64,000 bases of DNA, taken from Hymenobacter sp. IS2118 (GTDB lineage Bacteria; Bacteroidota; Bacteroidia; Cytophagales; Hymenobacteraceae). The position numbers and the translations under genes were made by a program. The notes under the pieces are model-generated. The model was not told the DNA's origin, searched no databases, and saw only the letters and a list, made by a program, of their open reading frames with translations. Positions 43,088-51,636 of the stretch are shown here, one piece after another. Location of the stretch: positions 50,172-114,171 of the forward strand of contig NZ_JNLX01000006.1 of NCBI RefSeq assembly GCF_000715495.1. The letters are read 5' to 3'. Within the stretch, counting starts at the first letter, position 1, and each line of letters opens with the position of its first letter.

Positions 43088-44023
43088 CTATTCGTTGCCG
43101 AGCACGAATTTGATGTTTCGTTTCAGCCCCTCGTAGCCCGTGCGCTTCACGGCCGACTGGCGGAAGAGCTCCGTGAATAACTCGTGGGTGATTTCGCGCC
43201 AGTCGCCGGGCGTCAGGTCTTTCAGGCTGGGGTGCGCCTGAAACTGCGGCTCCGCGTGCGGCTTCGAGAAGCGGTTCCACGGGCACACGTCCTGGCAGAT
43301 GTCACAGCCAAAAACCCAGTTGCCGAACTGCCCGGCCATTTCGGTTGGAATCTGGTCCTTCAGCTCGATGGTGAAGTAACTGATGCACTTGCTGCCGTCT
43401 ACCACGTAGGGCTCGGTGATGGCCTGGGTGGGGCAAGCGTCCACGCATTTGGTGCAGGTGCCGCAGTAGTCGCGAATGGGGCCATCGGCGGGCAGTTCCA
43501 CGTCCACAATCAGCTCTGCGATGAAGTAGAACGAACCGGCGCCGGGCGTTATCAGGTTGGAGTTTTTTCCCACCCAGCCGAGGCCGCTTTTCTTGGCCCA
43601 GGCCTTGTCTAGCACCGGGGCCGAGTCGACGAAGCAACGGCCACCAATCTGGCCTATTTCGGCTTCCATATCGGCCAGCAGCAGTTTCAGCTTGTCTTTG
43701 ATGACGAAGTGGTAGTCGCGGCCGTAGGCGTACTTACTGATTTTGAGGGTATCGTCGGCCTGCTGGTCCTCTGGCGCGGGGTAATAGTTCAGCAGCAGGG
43801 AAATCACCGATTTGGCCCCGTCCACCAGCAAGCGCGGGTCGAGGCGCTTGTCGAAGTGGTTTTCCATGTAGCCCATGCGGCCGTTCATACGCCTGGTGAG
43901 CCACGTTTCGAGGCGCGGGGCTTCTTCCTCCAGAAACTCAGCCTTGGAAATACCGCACGCCATGAAACCAAGCTCTGCGGCGCGGCGCTTGATAAAAGGG
44001 GCCCACTGGGACTGGGGAAGCAT
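43088..44023 (-). CDS. queG: Epoxyqueuosine reductase
   Basis: 311 residues. [20 protein letters not shown] and [20 protein letters not shown] are typical of QueG's cobalamin-binding N-terminal half. Two 4Fe-4S clusters are provided by [16 protein letters not shown] and [11 protein letters not shown]. The conserved Asp in [13 protein letters not shown] is the catalytic acid proposed for the family. The enzyme performs the last step of queuosine synthesis on tRNA. It has no genomic neighbours from the pathway here. It appears monocistronic. Confidence 0.95.
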   Translation of the reverse strand: MLPQSQWAPFIKRRAAELGFMACGISKAEFLEEEAPRLETWLTRRMNGRMGYMENHFDKRLDPRLLVDGAKSVISLLLNYYPAPEDQQADDTLKISKYAYGRDYHFVIKDKLKLLLADMEAEIGQIGGRCFVDSAPVLDKAWAKKSGLGWVGKNSNLITPGAGSFYFIAELIVDVELPADGPIRDYCGTCTKCVDACPTQAITEPYVVDGSKCISYFTIELKDQIPTEMAGQFGNWVFGCDICQDVCPWNRFSKPHAEPQFQAHPSLKDLTPGDWREITHELFTELFRQSAVKRTGYEGLKRNIKFVLGNE

Positions 44024-44146
44024 ACGATTGTGTGGCGAGGTGATGACTATGCTATTGAGAGCACAGCTATAAAAATAAAGGCGCTCCCAATTTTAATTTG
44101 GGTGCGCCTTTCAACAAGTAAAAGCAAAGATTATCAAAGGCGCAAC

Positions 44147-44800
44147 CTATTTAAACCTGCTAATATCTGCAGCCATTATATCATCCATGGTTTCAGTTGG
44201 CAGTACCAGGGGTAGACCGTCGCCCCTAGCTGACATCAGGTCCTCCTCCTTTCCGGAAACATAGCAAGCTTCCTGACCGAACAAACGAGGATTTGCCATG
44301 TAAATTTTGTTTTCGCTACCTATTGCTGTTGGCATTGCCTCCAGCACGGCAAAAAAGTTTTCGGGCAAGTAATCTGCTCCAACATCAGCTACTACTTCAC
44401 CAACTTTTTTTTCGGTGTGGAAGATTTGAGCCACGTAGCGGCTGCCGTTGTTGGATAAGGATTCCGCAATTCTAAATTTCTCATTAGGCAATAGCTTAGT
44501 TAAAAACTCAATTATTGCGGCCGATAAATCACCTTCTTCATACAGGCACTCTGTATCAAAATAATGCGTCTGTAACTTGTGCTTCTTTGCAAGACGCTCT
44601 ATTTCATCGCCGGCTAGCACCTTGCCCACATCACTACTATCTTCTTCTGGTTGACGGCCGTTTCGATAATTTTCTGCCAACCGCTTTATCGACTCATCCC
44701 ATGATTCATTCTTTTTGCCCATTTCGTTGTCGGACTGTGAACTATGACATGAAACAAGAATGCACAAGCACATTGCTGCTGAGAGAATCTGCTTGTGCAT
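44147..44800 (-). CDS. Low-GC putative lipoprotein, 217 aa
   Basis: Signal MCLCILVSC followed by HSSQSDNEMGKK fits a lipoprotein (Cys near residue 18). The mature part is acidic, with LAGDEIERLAKKHKLQTHYF and GEVVADVGADYLPENFFAVL, and ends in DDIMAADISRFK. No family recognised. Its base composition is plainly lower in GC than the genes on both sides (many A/T third positions, Lys/Asn/Ile-rich), which suggests recent acquisition. Position between queG and ruvB gives no functional hint; ruvB's end is 11 bases from its start, so read-through is possible. Confidence 0.7.
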   Translation of the reverse strand: MHKQILSAAMCLCILVSCHSSQSDNEMGKKNESWDESIKRLAENYRNGRQPEEDSSDVGKVLAGDEIERLAKKHKLQTHYFDTECLYEEGDLSAAIIEFLTKLLPNEKFRIAESLSNNGSRYVAQIFHTEKKVGEVVADVGADYLPENFFAVLEAMPTAIGSENKIYMANPRLFGQEACYVSGKEEDLMSARGDGLPLVLPTETMDDIMAADISRFK

Positions 44801-44810
44801 TTTTTGAAAT

Positions 44811-45866
44811 TTAGCCTTGGGTTATCTCATCAAACAAGCTGCCACTGTTGCCCCGCATGTTCTGCGGCAGCAAGCGGCCCAAGTGCTGGTAGGCGGCTTC
44901 GGTAGCCTCCCGCCCCCGCGAAGTGCGCTTGATGTAGCCTTCCTGAATCAGGAACGGCTCGTACACTTCCTCAATGGTTTCGCCTTCTTCGCCGCAAGCC
45001 GTGGCAATGGTGCTGATGCCCACCGGGCCGCCCTTGAATTTGTCGATAATGGTGGTGAGGATGCGCTTGTCCATGTCGTCGAGGCCGCGGGCGTCCACGT
45101 CCAACGCGTTGAGGGCAAACTGGGCGATTTCGACCGTGATGGTGCCGTCGCCCTTTATTTGGGCAAAGTCGCGGGTGCGGCGCAGCAGGTTGTTGGCAAT
45201 GCGGGGCGTGCCGCGCGAGCGGCGGGCAATCTCGAAGGCCGCGTCCTCGTGAATGGGCGTACCCAGGATTTCGGCCGAGCGCTTCACAATGCTGGTGAGC
45301 AGCTTGGAATCGTAGTACTCCAGGCGAGCCGAGATGCCAAAACGGGCCCGCAGCGGCGCCGTGAGCATGCCCGAGCGCGTGGTAGCGCCCACTAGGGTAA
45401 AGGGCGAGAGCGAAATCTGCACCGAGCGCGCGTTCGGACCCGAATCGAGCATGATGTCGATGCGGTAGTCCTCCATGGCCGAGTACAGGTACTCTTCCAC
45501 CACGGGATTAAGGCGGTGGATTTCGTCGATGAACAGCACGTCGTGCGGCTCCAGGTTGGTGAGCAGGCCGGCGAGGTCGCTGGGCTTGTCCAGCACCGGG
45601 CCGCTGGTCATCTTGATGCCCGAGCCCAGCTCGTTGGCGATGATGTGCGAGAGCGTGGTTTTGCCCAGGCCGGGAGGGCCGTGTAGCAGCACGTGGTCGA
45701 GGGCATCGCCGCGCTGCTTGGCAGCGGCCACGAACACCTTTAGGTTCTCCAGAATCTTTTCCTGGCCCGTGAAATCGTCGAACGAAAGGGGCCGCAGGGC
45801 CTTGTCGATGTCCTTGTCGGTGGCATCAAAATTCTCGTTGCCGCCGGTGAGATAGGCTTCGCGCAT
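44811..45866 (-). CDS. ruvB: Holliday junction branch migration helicase RuvB
   Basis: 351 residues. [20 protein letters not shown], Walker [21 protein letters not shown], Walker [21 protein letters not shown], sensor region [20 protein letters not shown] and the winged-helix C-terminus with [20 protein letters not shown] are all standard. RuvB is the AAA+ motor driving branch migration with RuvA and RuvC. The ruvA and ruvC genes are not in this window. Start at 45866. Confidence 0.97.
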   Translation of the reverse strand: MREAYLTGGNENFDATDKDIDKALRPLSFDDFTGQEKILENLKVFVAAAKQRGDALDHVLLHGPPGLGKTTLSHIIANELGSGIKMTSGPVLDKPSDLAGLLTNLEPHDVLFIDEIHRLNPVVEEYLYSAMEDYRIDIMLDSGPNARSVQISLSPFTLVGATTRSGMLTAPLRARFGISARLEYYDSKLLTSIVKRSAEILGTPIHEDAAFEIARRSRGTPRIANNLLRRTRDFAQIKGDGTITVEIAQFALNALDVDARGLDDMDKRILTTIIDKFKGGPVGISTIATACGEEGETIEEVYEPFLIQEGYIKRTSRGREATEAAYQHLGRLLPQNMRGNSGSLFDEITQG

Positions 45867-45993
45867 AATGGTATTTGCTAAATTTATTGGTCGGCGCTTG
45901 CTAAGCTAATGAGTAACCGATTAACGGACAGAAAAGCTCCCGGACGATGAAATACCTGGATGGTTTTGTTGCGTGCAGCCGCGTAAAGCGTCC

Positions 45994-46341
45994 TTACTCG
46001 TGCAGCAGCACTTCAATATCGAGGTGCAGCCAGTCGGTTTCCCAGGATTTGTGGTTGAGGCGGGCGGTGAGGCTGCGGCCGGCATCGAGCAGACGGGCCA
46101 CAGTTTCGTTGCGGCTTTCGGGCAGATAGCCGAGCCATACGTTGGCGGGGTCGGTGGCGGGGGCGGTGTGCACCTGCACGGCCCAGTCGTCATATTTGCT
46201 ATCGGGCTCGCGGGTGAGGTGCAGACTCTGGCCGATTTTCAGCTTCGGCTCGTACTTCTCCAGGTTGGGGCGGTGCGAGGTGCCGGCCACCAGGCATTCG
46301 AGCAGCACCAGGGGTTCGGACGCGGGGACGATTTTCATCAT
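45994..46341 (-). CDS. HIRAN domain protein
   Basis: 115 residues. The whole protein is one HIRAN-like domain: ECLVAGTSHRPNLEKYEPKL, then GQSLHLTREPDSKYDDWAVQ and VWLGYLPESRNETVARLLDA. HIRAN domains bind single-stranded or stalled-fork DNA ends and in bacteria often occur as stand-alone proteins. Two Met codons open the frame (46341, 46338); either is possible. It lies between ruvB and a toxin-antitoxin pair, all on the minus strand. Confidence 0.8.
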   Translation of the reverse strand: MMKIVPASEPLVLLECLVAGTSHRPNLEKYEPKLKIGQSLHLTREPDSKYDDWAVQVHTAPATDPANVWLGYLPESRNETVARLLDAGRSLTARLNHKSWETDWLHLDIEVLLHE

Positions 46342-46418
46342 GGGGCCAAATTACGGTATGGGCGGCGGGTTTGGCCCTCATTCGGCCGCAAACACGGGCT
46401 TTATTAGCGGCTTGCTTG

Positions 46419-46766
46419 TCATTCAGTTGCTTCCTGCCGCAAGCGCGCTATCTCATCGCGACCGATGGAAGCAACTTCCGACTTGTCATAAATTGACAAC
46501 AGAAACAGCTTAACGGCCTGCGTATCGACATCTATAACGCGTCGATAGGTAATAATGCGGGCCCCTCCGCTCTTGCCCCGGCTTTTGCTGGCAATAGCAA
46601 CCCTGATTTTGTAGCAGTCCTGCCCCAGCGGTTCGCCGTGGGTAGAATCCCGCTGCAACACTTCAACCAAATCAATCAATTCCGGCTTTAGCGAACGGTA
46701 TTTCTTGAGTAGCGGCTTGGCTTCGCGCCGGAAATTGGCCGTGGTGACAACGAGAGTCAACGGCAT
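46419..46766 (-). CDS. RelE/ParE-type toxin
   Basis: 115 residues. FRREAKPLLKKYRSLKPELI and the core KIRVAIASKSRGKSGGARII followed by TYRRV match the RelE/HigB mRNA-interferase class, in which the basic SKGKGKSGGxRV-like loop contributes to ribosome and RNA binding. The start ATG overlaps the antitoxin stop (ATGA at 46766), so the pair is translationally coupled. It probably slows translation under stress when the antitoxin is degraded. Confidence 0.8.
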   Translation of the reverse strand: MPLTLVVTTANFRREAKPLLKKYRSLKPELIDLVEVLQRDSTHGEPLGQDCYKIRVAIASKSRGKSGGARIITYRRVIDVDTQAVKLFLLSIYDKSEVASIGRDEIARLRQEATE

Positions 46767-46990
46767 CAGGAAGCGGCCAAAAAATCGGTTAGGCTAATTT
46801 CGGGATGGCGGCCGGCCATGATTTCGGGCACCTCGCACAGCGCCTCGCGCAGGCCGCCCAGCACCAGTTCGCGGCCCTGCAACTGGCGGTAGTATTGCTT
46901 CAGCTCCAGCCAGTCGGCCATCGGCAGCACCACCGCTTCGGGCTTGCCGCTGGCATCGGTGAGGTAGTGCAGGGAATCAGGGGCGGACAT
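46766..46990 (-). CDS. Cognate antitoxin of the RelE-type toxin
   Basis: 74 residues from ATG 46990 (MSAPDSLHYLTDASGKPEAV), chosen over the longer frame to 47035 because it aligns with Phd/RelB-like small antitoxins: VVLPMADWLELKQYYRQLQG in the DNA-binding half and a C-terminal helix with EVPEIMAGRHPEISLTDFL. It should neutralise the toxin and repress the shared promoter. It overlaps the toxin start by one base. Confidence 0.75.
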   Translation of the reverse strand: MSAPDSLHYLTDASGKPEAVVLPMADWLELKQYYRQLQGRELVLGGLREALCEVPEIMAGRHPEISLTDFLAAS

Positions 46991-47100
46991 CGGATTAGAT
47001 TTTAGGGAACGAGCAAAGTGTGTGGGCCTACCCACCGCTCACTGCTCCGCGTTGTGGCGATGCTAGGACGCGTGGGAGCGTGCTTCATCTTGTCACTAAA

Positions 47101-47403
47101 TTACAGCATATCTGACGGTTTTTGCCTGCCCCACCACCGACGACGGTATTCTGTGGGCATCGCAAAGAAGATGATGAGCCATGCGACGATGCAGCCAGCC
47201 AGCCAGGTCAAGACACCAGCTAAGTAGCCGAATATGCAAAGCCCTCCATCACAGCCACCATTACCCCGCCAGTTAACGCTTTGTACCCATAGGGTGACAA
47301 GCCCACATGCTATTAAGCACAATACCGCACCACGCCAACCCAAAAGGTAGCAAAACCACCCGATTACCCCAATAACAGCGGCGAATAGAGCGAGCAGGTC
47401 CAT
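47101..47403 (-). CDS. Small hypothetical membrane protein, 100 aa
   Basis: Three hydrophobic helices (LLALFAAVIGVIGWFCYLLG, GAVLCLIACGLVTLWV, YLAGVLTWLAGCIVAWLII) and a basic C-terminal tail (YRRRWWGRQK). Cysteine-rich for its size. No family recognised. It stands alone downstream of the acyl-CoA dehydrogenase terminator. Confidence 0.55.
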   Translation of the reverse strand: MDLLALFAAVIGVIGWFCYLLGWRGAVLCLIACGLVTLWVQSVNWRGNGGCDGGLCIFGYLAGVLTWLAGCIVAWLIIFFAMPTEYRRRWWGRQKPSDML

Positions 47404-47430
47404 GGGTTTTGGCTTTTGGTTTAAAAAAAA

Positions 47431-47466
47431 TAAAACCGACCGCCTCGGATGAAGCGGTCGGTTTTA
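47431..47466 (-). terminator. Terminator of the acyl-CoA dehydrogenase gene
   Basis: Perfect stem TAAAACCGACCGC / GCGGTCGGTTTTA; on the minus strand followed by a T-run of eight. Confidence 0.85.
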
Positions 47467-47484
47467 TATGGGGCAAGCGACGGC

Positions 47485-48720
47485 TTACTTAAACGCCTGA
47501 ATGCCTGTAATATCCGCGCCCGTAATGAGCAGGTGAATATCGTGGGTGCCCTCGTAGGTAATCACCGATTCCAGGTTCATCATGTGGCGCATGATGGGGT
47601 ACTCGCCGGTAATGCCCATGCCGCCGTGGATTTGGCGGGCTTCGCGGGCCACGTGCAGGGCCATTTCCACGCTGTTGCGCTTGGCCATTGAGATTTGGGC
47701 GCTGGTGGCTTTGCCTTCGTTTTTGAGCACTCCGAGGCGCCAGGCCATAAGCTGGGCTTTGGTGATTTCGGTAATCATCTCCGAGAGCTTCTTCTGCTGG
47801 AGCTGGAACCCGGCTATGGGCTGGCCGAACTGCTCGCGCTGGAGCGAGTACTTCAGGGCCGATTCGTAGCAGTCGATGGCCGCACCGATGGCACCCCAGG
47901 CAATGCCGAAACGGGCCGAATCGAGGCAGGAAAGCGGACCTTTGAGACCGTCGATGTTGGGCAGAATGTTCTCTTTGGGAATTTTCACGTCCTCAAACAC
48001 CAGCTCGCCGGTGGTGCTGGCGCGCAAGCTCCACTTGTTGTGGATTTCGGGGGTGCTGAAGCCTTCCATGCCGCGCTCCACGATGACGCCTTTGATGCGG
48101 CCGGCTTCATTTTTGGCCCACACTACGGCCACCTGGCACTCGGGCGAGTTCGAAATCCAGAGCTTGGCGCCATTCAGCAGGTAATGGTCGCCCATGTCCT
48201 TGATGTTGGTGGTCATGCCGCCGGGGTTGGAGCCGTGGTCGGGCTCCGTCAGGCCGAAGCAGCCGAGCCACTCGCCGGAGGCCAGCTTGGGCAGGAACTT
48301 CATGCGCTGCTCCTCCGAGCCGTAGGCGTAAATCGGGAACATCACCAGCGAGCCCTGCACCGAAGCCGTGGAGCGCATGCCGGAATCGCCGCGCTCGATT
48401 TCCTGCATAATCAGGCCGTAGCTGATGTAATCCAGACCACCGCCGCCGTAATCCTGCGGCACGGTGGGGCCGAAAGCGCCCACATCACCAAACTTGCGCA
48501 CAATTTCGGAGGGAAAATGCGCGTCCTGTGCCCATTTTTCGATGTTCGGGTTGATTTCCTTTTTGACAAAGTCGCGGATGGACTGGCGAATGAGCAGGTG
48601 CTCCTCGGTGAGGAGCCCATCGAGGTCGAAATAATCGGTGAAGCCGTTGGCATTGGTGCTGCCTTTTTGGGCGCTGTGGGCTTTGGCTTCAGGGGAAAGA
48701 ACGTCGGCTTGGGAGGACAT
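47485..48720 (-). CDS. Acyl-CoA dehydrogenase, glutaryl-CoA dehydrogenase-like
   Basis: 411 residues. FDLDGLLTEEHLLIRQSIRD, CFGLTEPDHGSNPGGMTTNI, ARFGIAWGAIGAAIDCYESA and VARQIHGGMGITGEYPI-like text are acyl-CoA dehydrogenase hallmarks, and the TEPDHGSNPGGM form plus YEGTHDIH (catalytic Glu) are closest to glutaryl-CoA dehydrogenase. The FAD enzyme would oxidise an acyl-CoA, possibly glutaryl-CoA from lysine or tryptophan breakdown; the exact substrate is not decided by sequence alone. A consensus -7 element lies 30 bases upstream. Confidence 0.9.
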   Translation of the reverse strand: MSSQADVLSPEAKAHSAQKGSTNANGFTDYFDLDGLLTEEHLLIRQSIRDFVKKEINPNIEKWAQDAHFPSEIVRKFGDVGAFGPTVPQDYGGGGLDYISYGLIMQEIERGDSGMRSTASVQGSLVMFPIYAYGSEEQRMKFLPKLASGEWLGCFGLTEPDHGSNPGGMTTNIKDMGDHYLLNGAKLWISNSPECQVAVVWAKNEAGRIKGVIVERGMEGFSTPEIHNKWSLRASTTGELVFEDVKIPKENILPNIDGLKGPLSCLDSARFGIAWGAIGAAIDCYESALKYSLQREQFGQPIAGFQLQQKKLSEMITEITKAQLMAWRLGVLKNEGKATSAQISMAKRNSVEMALHVAREARQIHGGMGITGEYPIMRHMMNLESVITYEGTHDIHLLITGADITGIQAFK

Positions 48721-48749
48721 AACGGGATGGTTGGGGTGGGATGTCGATG

Positions 48750-48757
48750 CAAAGATA
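48750..48757 (-). promoter_or_regulatory. -7 promoter element for the acyl-CoA dehydrogenase gene
   Basis: Minus strand reads TATCTTTG, full match to TAnnTTTG, about 30 bases before the start at 48720. Confidence 0.6.
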
Positions 48758-48923
48758 ACAGCCGCAACGGGGGCGCGGTTCGGGGTCTGCGGGCATAAAA
48801 GCCTGATTTGAAACCGAAGGGCCGCTAGCTTTTGACTAATTTTGGCTTCTTACTGCCCCAAAGCGTCTGCTTCGCCGTACAAACGACCATTCTTATTTTG
48901 CCCGCTTTAGCTACAGGCTAACC

Positions 48924-50663
48924 ATGAGTCACGAAAAAAAGCTTAACGAACTGGAGGCCACTGCCATTTGCGGCAACGACATTTCCTCCTCCTGCCTGTA
49001 CGTCTCGGCCCTGGCCATTTCCTACGCCGGGCAATATGCCTGGCTGGCCCTGCTGGTGGTGGGCGTGGTACTGTTTCTGTTTCGCAAAATTTACGGCGAA
49101 GTGGTGGGCGCCTTGCCCCTGAATGGCGGCGCCTACAACGTACTCCTGAATACGACCAGCAAGCGCAATGCCGCTCTGGCCGCTTGCCTCACCATCCTGT
49201 CGTACATGGCCACGGCGGTGCTCTCGGCCAACGAGGCCATGCACTACCTGCATACGCTGTGGCACACGCTACCCATTATTCCGGCCACCATGGGGCTACT
49301 GGCGCTGTTTCTGCTGCTCACCATCCTGGGCATGTCCGAATCGGCCATCGTGGCGGTGGTGATTTTTATCACCCACCTGTTCTCGCTTACGCTGCTCGTG
49401 GGCGTAGCCGTGTGGTACCTGGCCCAAAACGGGCTGGACAACCTCTCGCTCAATTTTGCGCTGCCCGTGAAGGGCGGCAGCGTTATCAACGCGCTGTTTT
49501 TTGGCTTTAGCGCGGCCATGCTGGGCATTTCGGGCTTCGAAAGCTCGGCCAACTTCGTGGAAGAGCAGGCCAGGGGCGTGTTCCAGAAAACGCTGCGCAA
49601 CATGTGGGTGGTGGTCACGGTGTTCAACCCGCTCATTGCGTTTCTGGCCATTGCCGTGCTGCCAATGGCCGAAGTGGGCGAGCACACCGAAACCCTGCTC
49701 TCGCACATTGGCACCGTCACGGGTGGTCCCTGGCTGGGCACGCTCATCTCCGTCAACGCCGTGGCTGTGCTCAGCGGCGCCGTGCTCACTTCGTTTGTGG
49801 GCGTGAGCGGCCTGATGAAACGGATGACGCTGGACCGCATTCTGCCGCAATTTTTCCTCAAGGAGAACAAGCGGGGCAGCAACTACGTCATCCTTATCAC
49901 GTTTTTCCTGCTCTGCGTGTCGGTGCTGCTCATTACCAACGGCCAGTTGGGGCCGCTGGCCGGAGTGTACACCATTTCGTTTCTCTCGGTGATGGCCTTC
50001 TTCGCGCTGGGCAATTTCCTCCTCAAGCGCAAGCGGCCCAACCTGCCGCGCCCCGTCTACGCCGGCATCGTCACGGTGACGCTGGCGCTGCTGGGCGTTT
50101 CGGTGGCCCTGTACGGCAACGTCAAGATTCACCCCGAGTACCTGGTGGTGTTCCTACAGTACTTTCTGCCCACCATGGCCGTGGTGTCCATCATGCTCAA
50201 CCGCATTGCCATTCTGAATTTTATTCTGTCGGCCGTGGATTCCTTCGAGCAGCACATGCCCCGCGCTTCGCGGCTGGGCCGCCTCATTGTGCGGCGGCAG
50301 CTGCGGGAGCTTTCGCAGCAGGAATTCGTGTTTTTCACCAAGGGCGACAACGTATCCAACCTGAATAAGGTGATGGCCTACGTGGTCGAAAACGAGTTCA
50401 CCACCCGCCTAAAAATCGTGACGCTGCTCAAGGATGGCGAAGAGTACCCCCAGGACCTGCTCAACGACATTCGGGTGCTGGACCGCGCCTACGAGCAGAT
50501 TGTGGTTGATTTTGTGACCATGGACGGCCAGTTTGGGCCGGAGCTGATTACGGAGCTTTCCGAAAAGTGGAATATCCCCAAGAACTTCATGTTCATCGGC
50601 TCGCCCGGCGACCGGTTTCCGTACCAGATTTCCGAGCTGGGCGGCGTCCGGCTGATTATCTGA
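48924..50663 (+). CDS. APC superfamily amino acid permease
   Basis: 579 residues. LNELEATAICGNDISSSCLY followed by VSALA opens the first helix, with GALPLNGGAYNVLLNTTSKR marking the second/third, and about 11-12 membrane helices in total, as in APC transporters. FGFSAAMLGISGFESSANFV (helix 6) and the conserved TLIS-VNAVAVLSGAVLTSFV region follow. The last ~150 residues are hydrophilic, with a Rossmann-like or USP-like cytoplasmic part (VYENEFTTRLKIVTLLKDG-like; FVTMDGQFGPELI). Substrate unknown; the cytoplasmic tail may regulate transport. Confidence 0.85.
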   Translation: MSHEKKLNELEATAICGNDISSSCLYVSALAISYAGQYAWLALLVVGVVLFLFRKIYGEVVGALPLNGGAYNVLLNTTSKRNAALAACLTILSYMATAVLSANEAMHYLHTLWHTLPIIPATMGLLALFLLLTILGMSESAIVAVVIFITHLFSLTLLVGVAVWYLAQNGLDNLSLNFALPVKGGSVINALFFGFSAAMLGISGFESSANFVEEQARGVFQKTLRNMWVVVTVFNPLIAFLAIAVLPMAEVGEHTETLLSHIGTVTGGPWLGTLISVNAVAVLSGAVLTSFVGVSGLMKRMTLDRILPQFFLKENKRGSNYVILITFFLLCVSVLLITNGQLGPLAGVYTISFLSVMAFFALGNFLLKRKRPNLPRPVYAGIVTVTLALLGVSVALYGNVKIHPEYLVVFLQYFLPTMAVVSIMLNRIAILNFILSAVDSFEQHMPRASRLGRLIVRRQLRELSQQEFVFFTKGDNVSNLNKVMAYVVENEFTTRLKIVTLLKDGEEYPQDLLNDIRVLDRAYEQIVVDFVTMDGQFGPELITELSEKWNIPKNFMFIGSPGDRFPYQISELGGVRLII

Positions 50664-50711
50664 TGCCTTGGCCGGCACTCAACCATAAGCAAGCGTGGTT
50701 TCCAAGCCGTC

Positions 50712-50786
50712 ATGCCGGGCGCAGCCGAGGCGTCCCGCGTGCTTTGCTAACCGGTGCGAGCGGGATGCCTCAGCTGCGCCCGGCAT
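50712..50786. repeat. REP-like palindromic element
   Basis: Arms ATGCCGGGCGCAGCCGAGGC... (50712-50742) and the inverse copy (50756-50786) agree at 27 of 31 positions around a short loop. It resembles the CATGCC-(N)-GCAGCCGAGGC class of dispersed palindromes seen in Hymenobacter-like genomes. No transposase beside it. Confidence 0.7.
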
Positions 50787-50830
50787 AACTGAACAACTCA
50801 ATACCGTCACCTTTGCGTGACTGCTTGAGT

Positions 50831-50879
50831 AAAATGATAATGCCCGGCCCCATTTACTGGGGCCGGGCATTATCATTTT
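50831..50879. terminator. Bidirectional terminator
   Basis: Perfect 22-bp stem beginning AAAATGATAATGCCCGGCCC with loop TTTAC and complementary arm. It serves the APC permease and the convergent histone-like gene. Confidence 0.95.
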
Positions 50880-50897
50880 GTTTGGCGGATTTCTGAA

Positions 50898-51527
50898 TTA
50901 GCGACGCTTTTTTTTGCTGGCCGCAGCTGATTTGGAAGAATTTTTTGCCGTTGATTTTTTAGCAGATGAGCTGGATTTTTTAACCGGTGCTTTTTTAGCG
51001 CTGCTTTTTTTGGTGGCAACTGGTTTTTTAGCAGTACTCTTTTTGGAGCTGCTGCTGGTCTTAGCCTTGGTCTTGGTCTTGCTGGACTTCGCGCTTGCCG
51101 ATTTAGACTTGGACTTGGATTTAGTGCTGTGGGCGCTGGATTTGCTGCGCGAAGCGTGACCACGGCTGCTGGCCCGGCGGGCTTCGGCCAGGGCTTCGGC
51201 CCGGCGGGCGGCCATGCGCTCGGTGTTGCGGGCCTCGTAGCTGCGGGTGGTGCGGGCCGGCATGGCGCGGGCTTCCTCAGCCGATTCGGTGTAGTGGGCG
51301 GTGGCGTCCGTTTCCGGTGCGGCCGTGTTCTCTTCGGCGGTGGCTTTAGCGGCCTCAGTCGCCATTTTTTGGCGGCGAACGGGCATCAGAAAATCCCGCT
51401 CGGCGCGTTCGCGCACGCTCAGGTTTTCTTCGCCTGCCAGCTTCGTAACAGGAGTCTGCTTCTCGGTTTGAGCCTGCGCGCCGCTCCAGGTCAGGAGCAG
51501 CGAAAGAAAGACAAATAGATGCTTCAT
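50898..51527 (-). CDS. Exported histone-H1-like Lys/Ser/Ala-rich protein
   Basis: 209 residues. A clear signal peptide (HLFVFLSLLLTWSGAQAQ) is followed by a charged linker and an Ala/Glu-rich middle (NTERMAARRAEALAEARRAS). The last ~90 residues are extremely rich in Lys, Ser and Ala (SKSKSKSASAKSSKTKTKAK), as in histone H1 tails. Bacterial H1-like proteins are normally cytoplasmic nucleoid proteins; the signal peptide here argues for export. It may instead coat envelope polymers. No family with this exact layout comes to mind. Confidence 0.75.
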   Translation of the reverse strand: MKHLFVFLSLLLTWSGAQAQTEKQTPVTKLAGEENLSVRERAERDFLMPVRRQKMATEAAKATAEENTAAPETDATAHYTESAEEARAMPARTTRSYEARNTERMAARRAEALAEARRASSRGHASRSKSSAHSTKSKSKSKSASAKSSKTKTKAKTSSSSKKSTAKKPVATKKSSAKKAPVKKSSSSAKKSTAKNSSKSAAASKKKRR

Positions 51528-51555
51528 AGATGGTTAAAATAAACTCGACTGAAGA

Positions 51556-51563
51556 CAAAACTA
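51556..51563 (-). promoter_or_regulatory. -7 promoter element for the histone-like gene
   Basis: Minus strand reads TAGTTTTG, full match to TAnnTTTG, 29 bases before ATG 51527. Confidence 0.55.
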
Positions 51564-51636
51564 CAGGCTGTCCCGGCGAAATGCAAGGCCACCACTGTTT
51601 TAAGCCCTGAAAACGGCCTCTAACCACTCCAATGGC

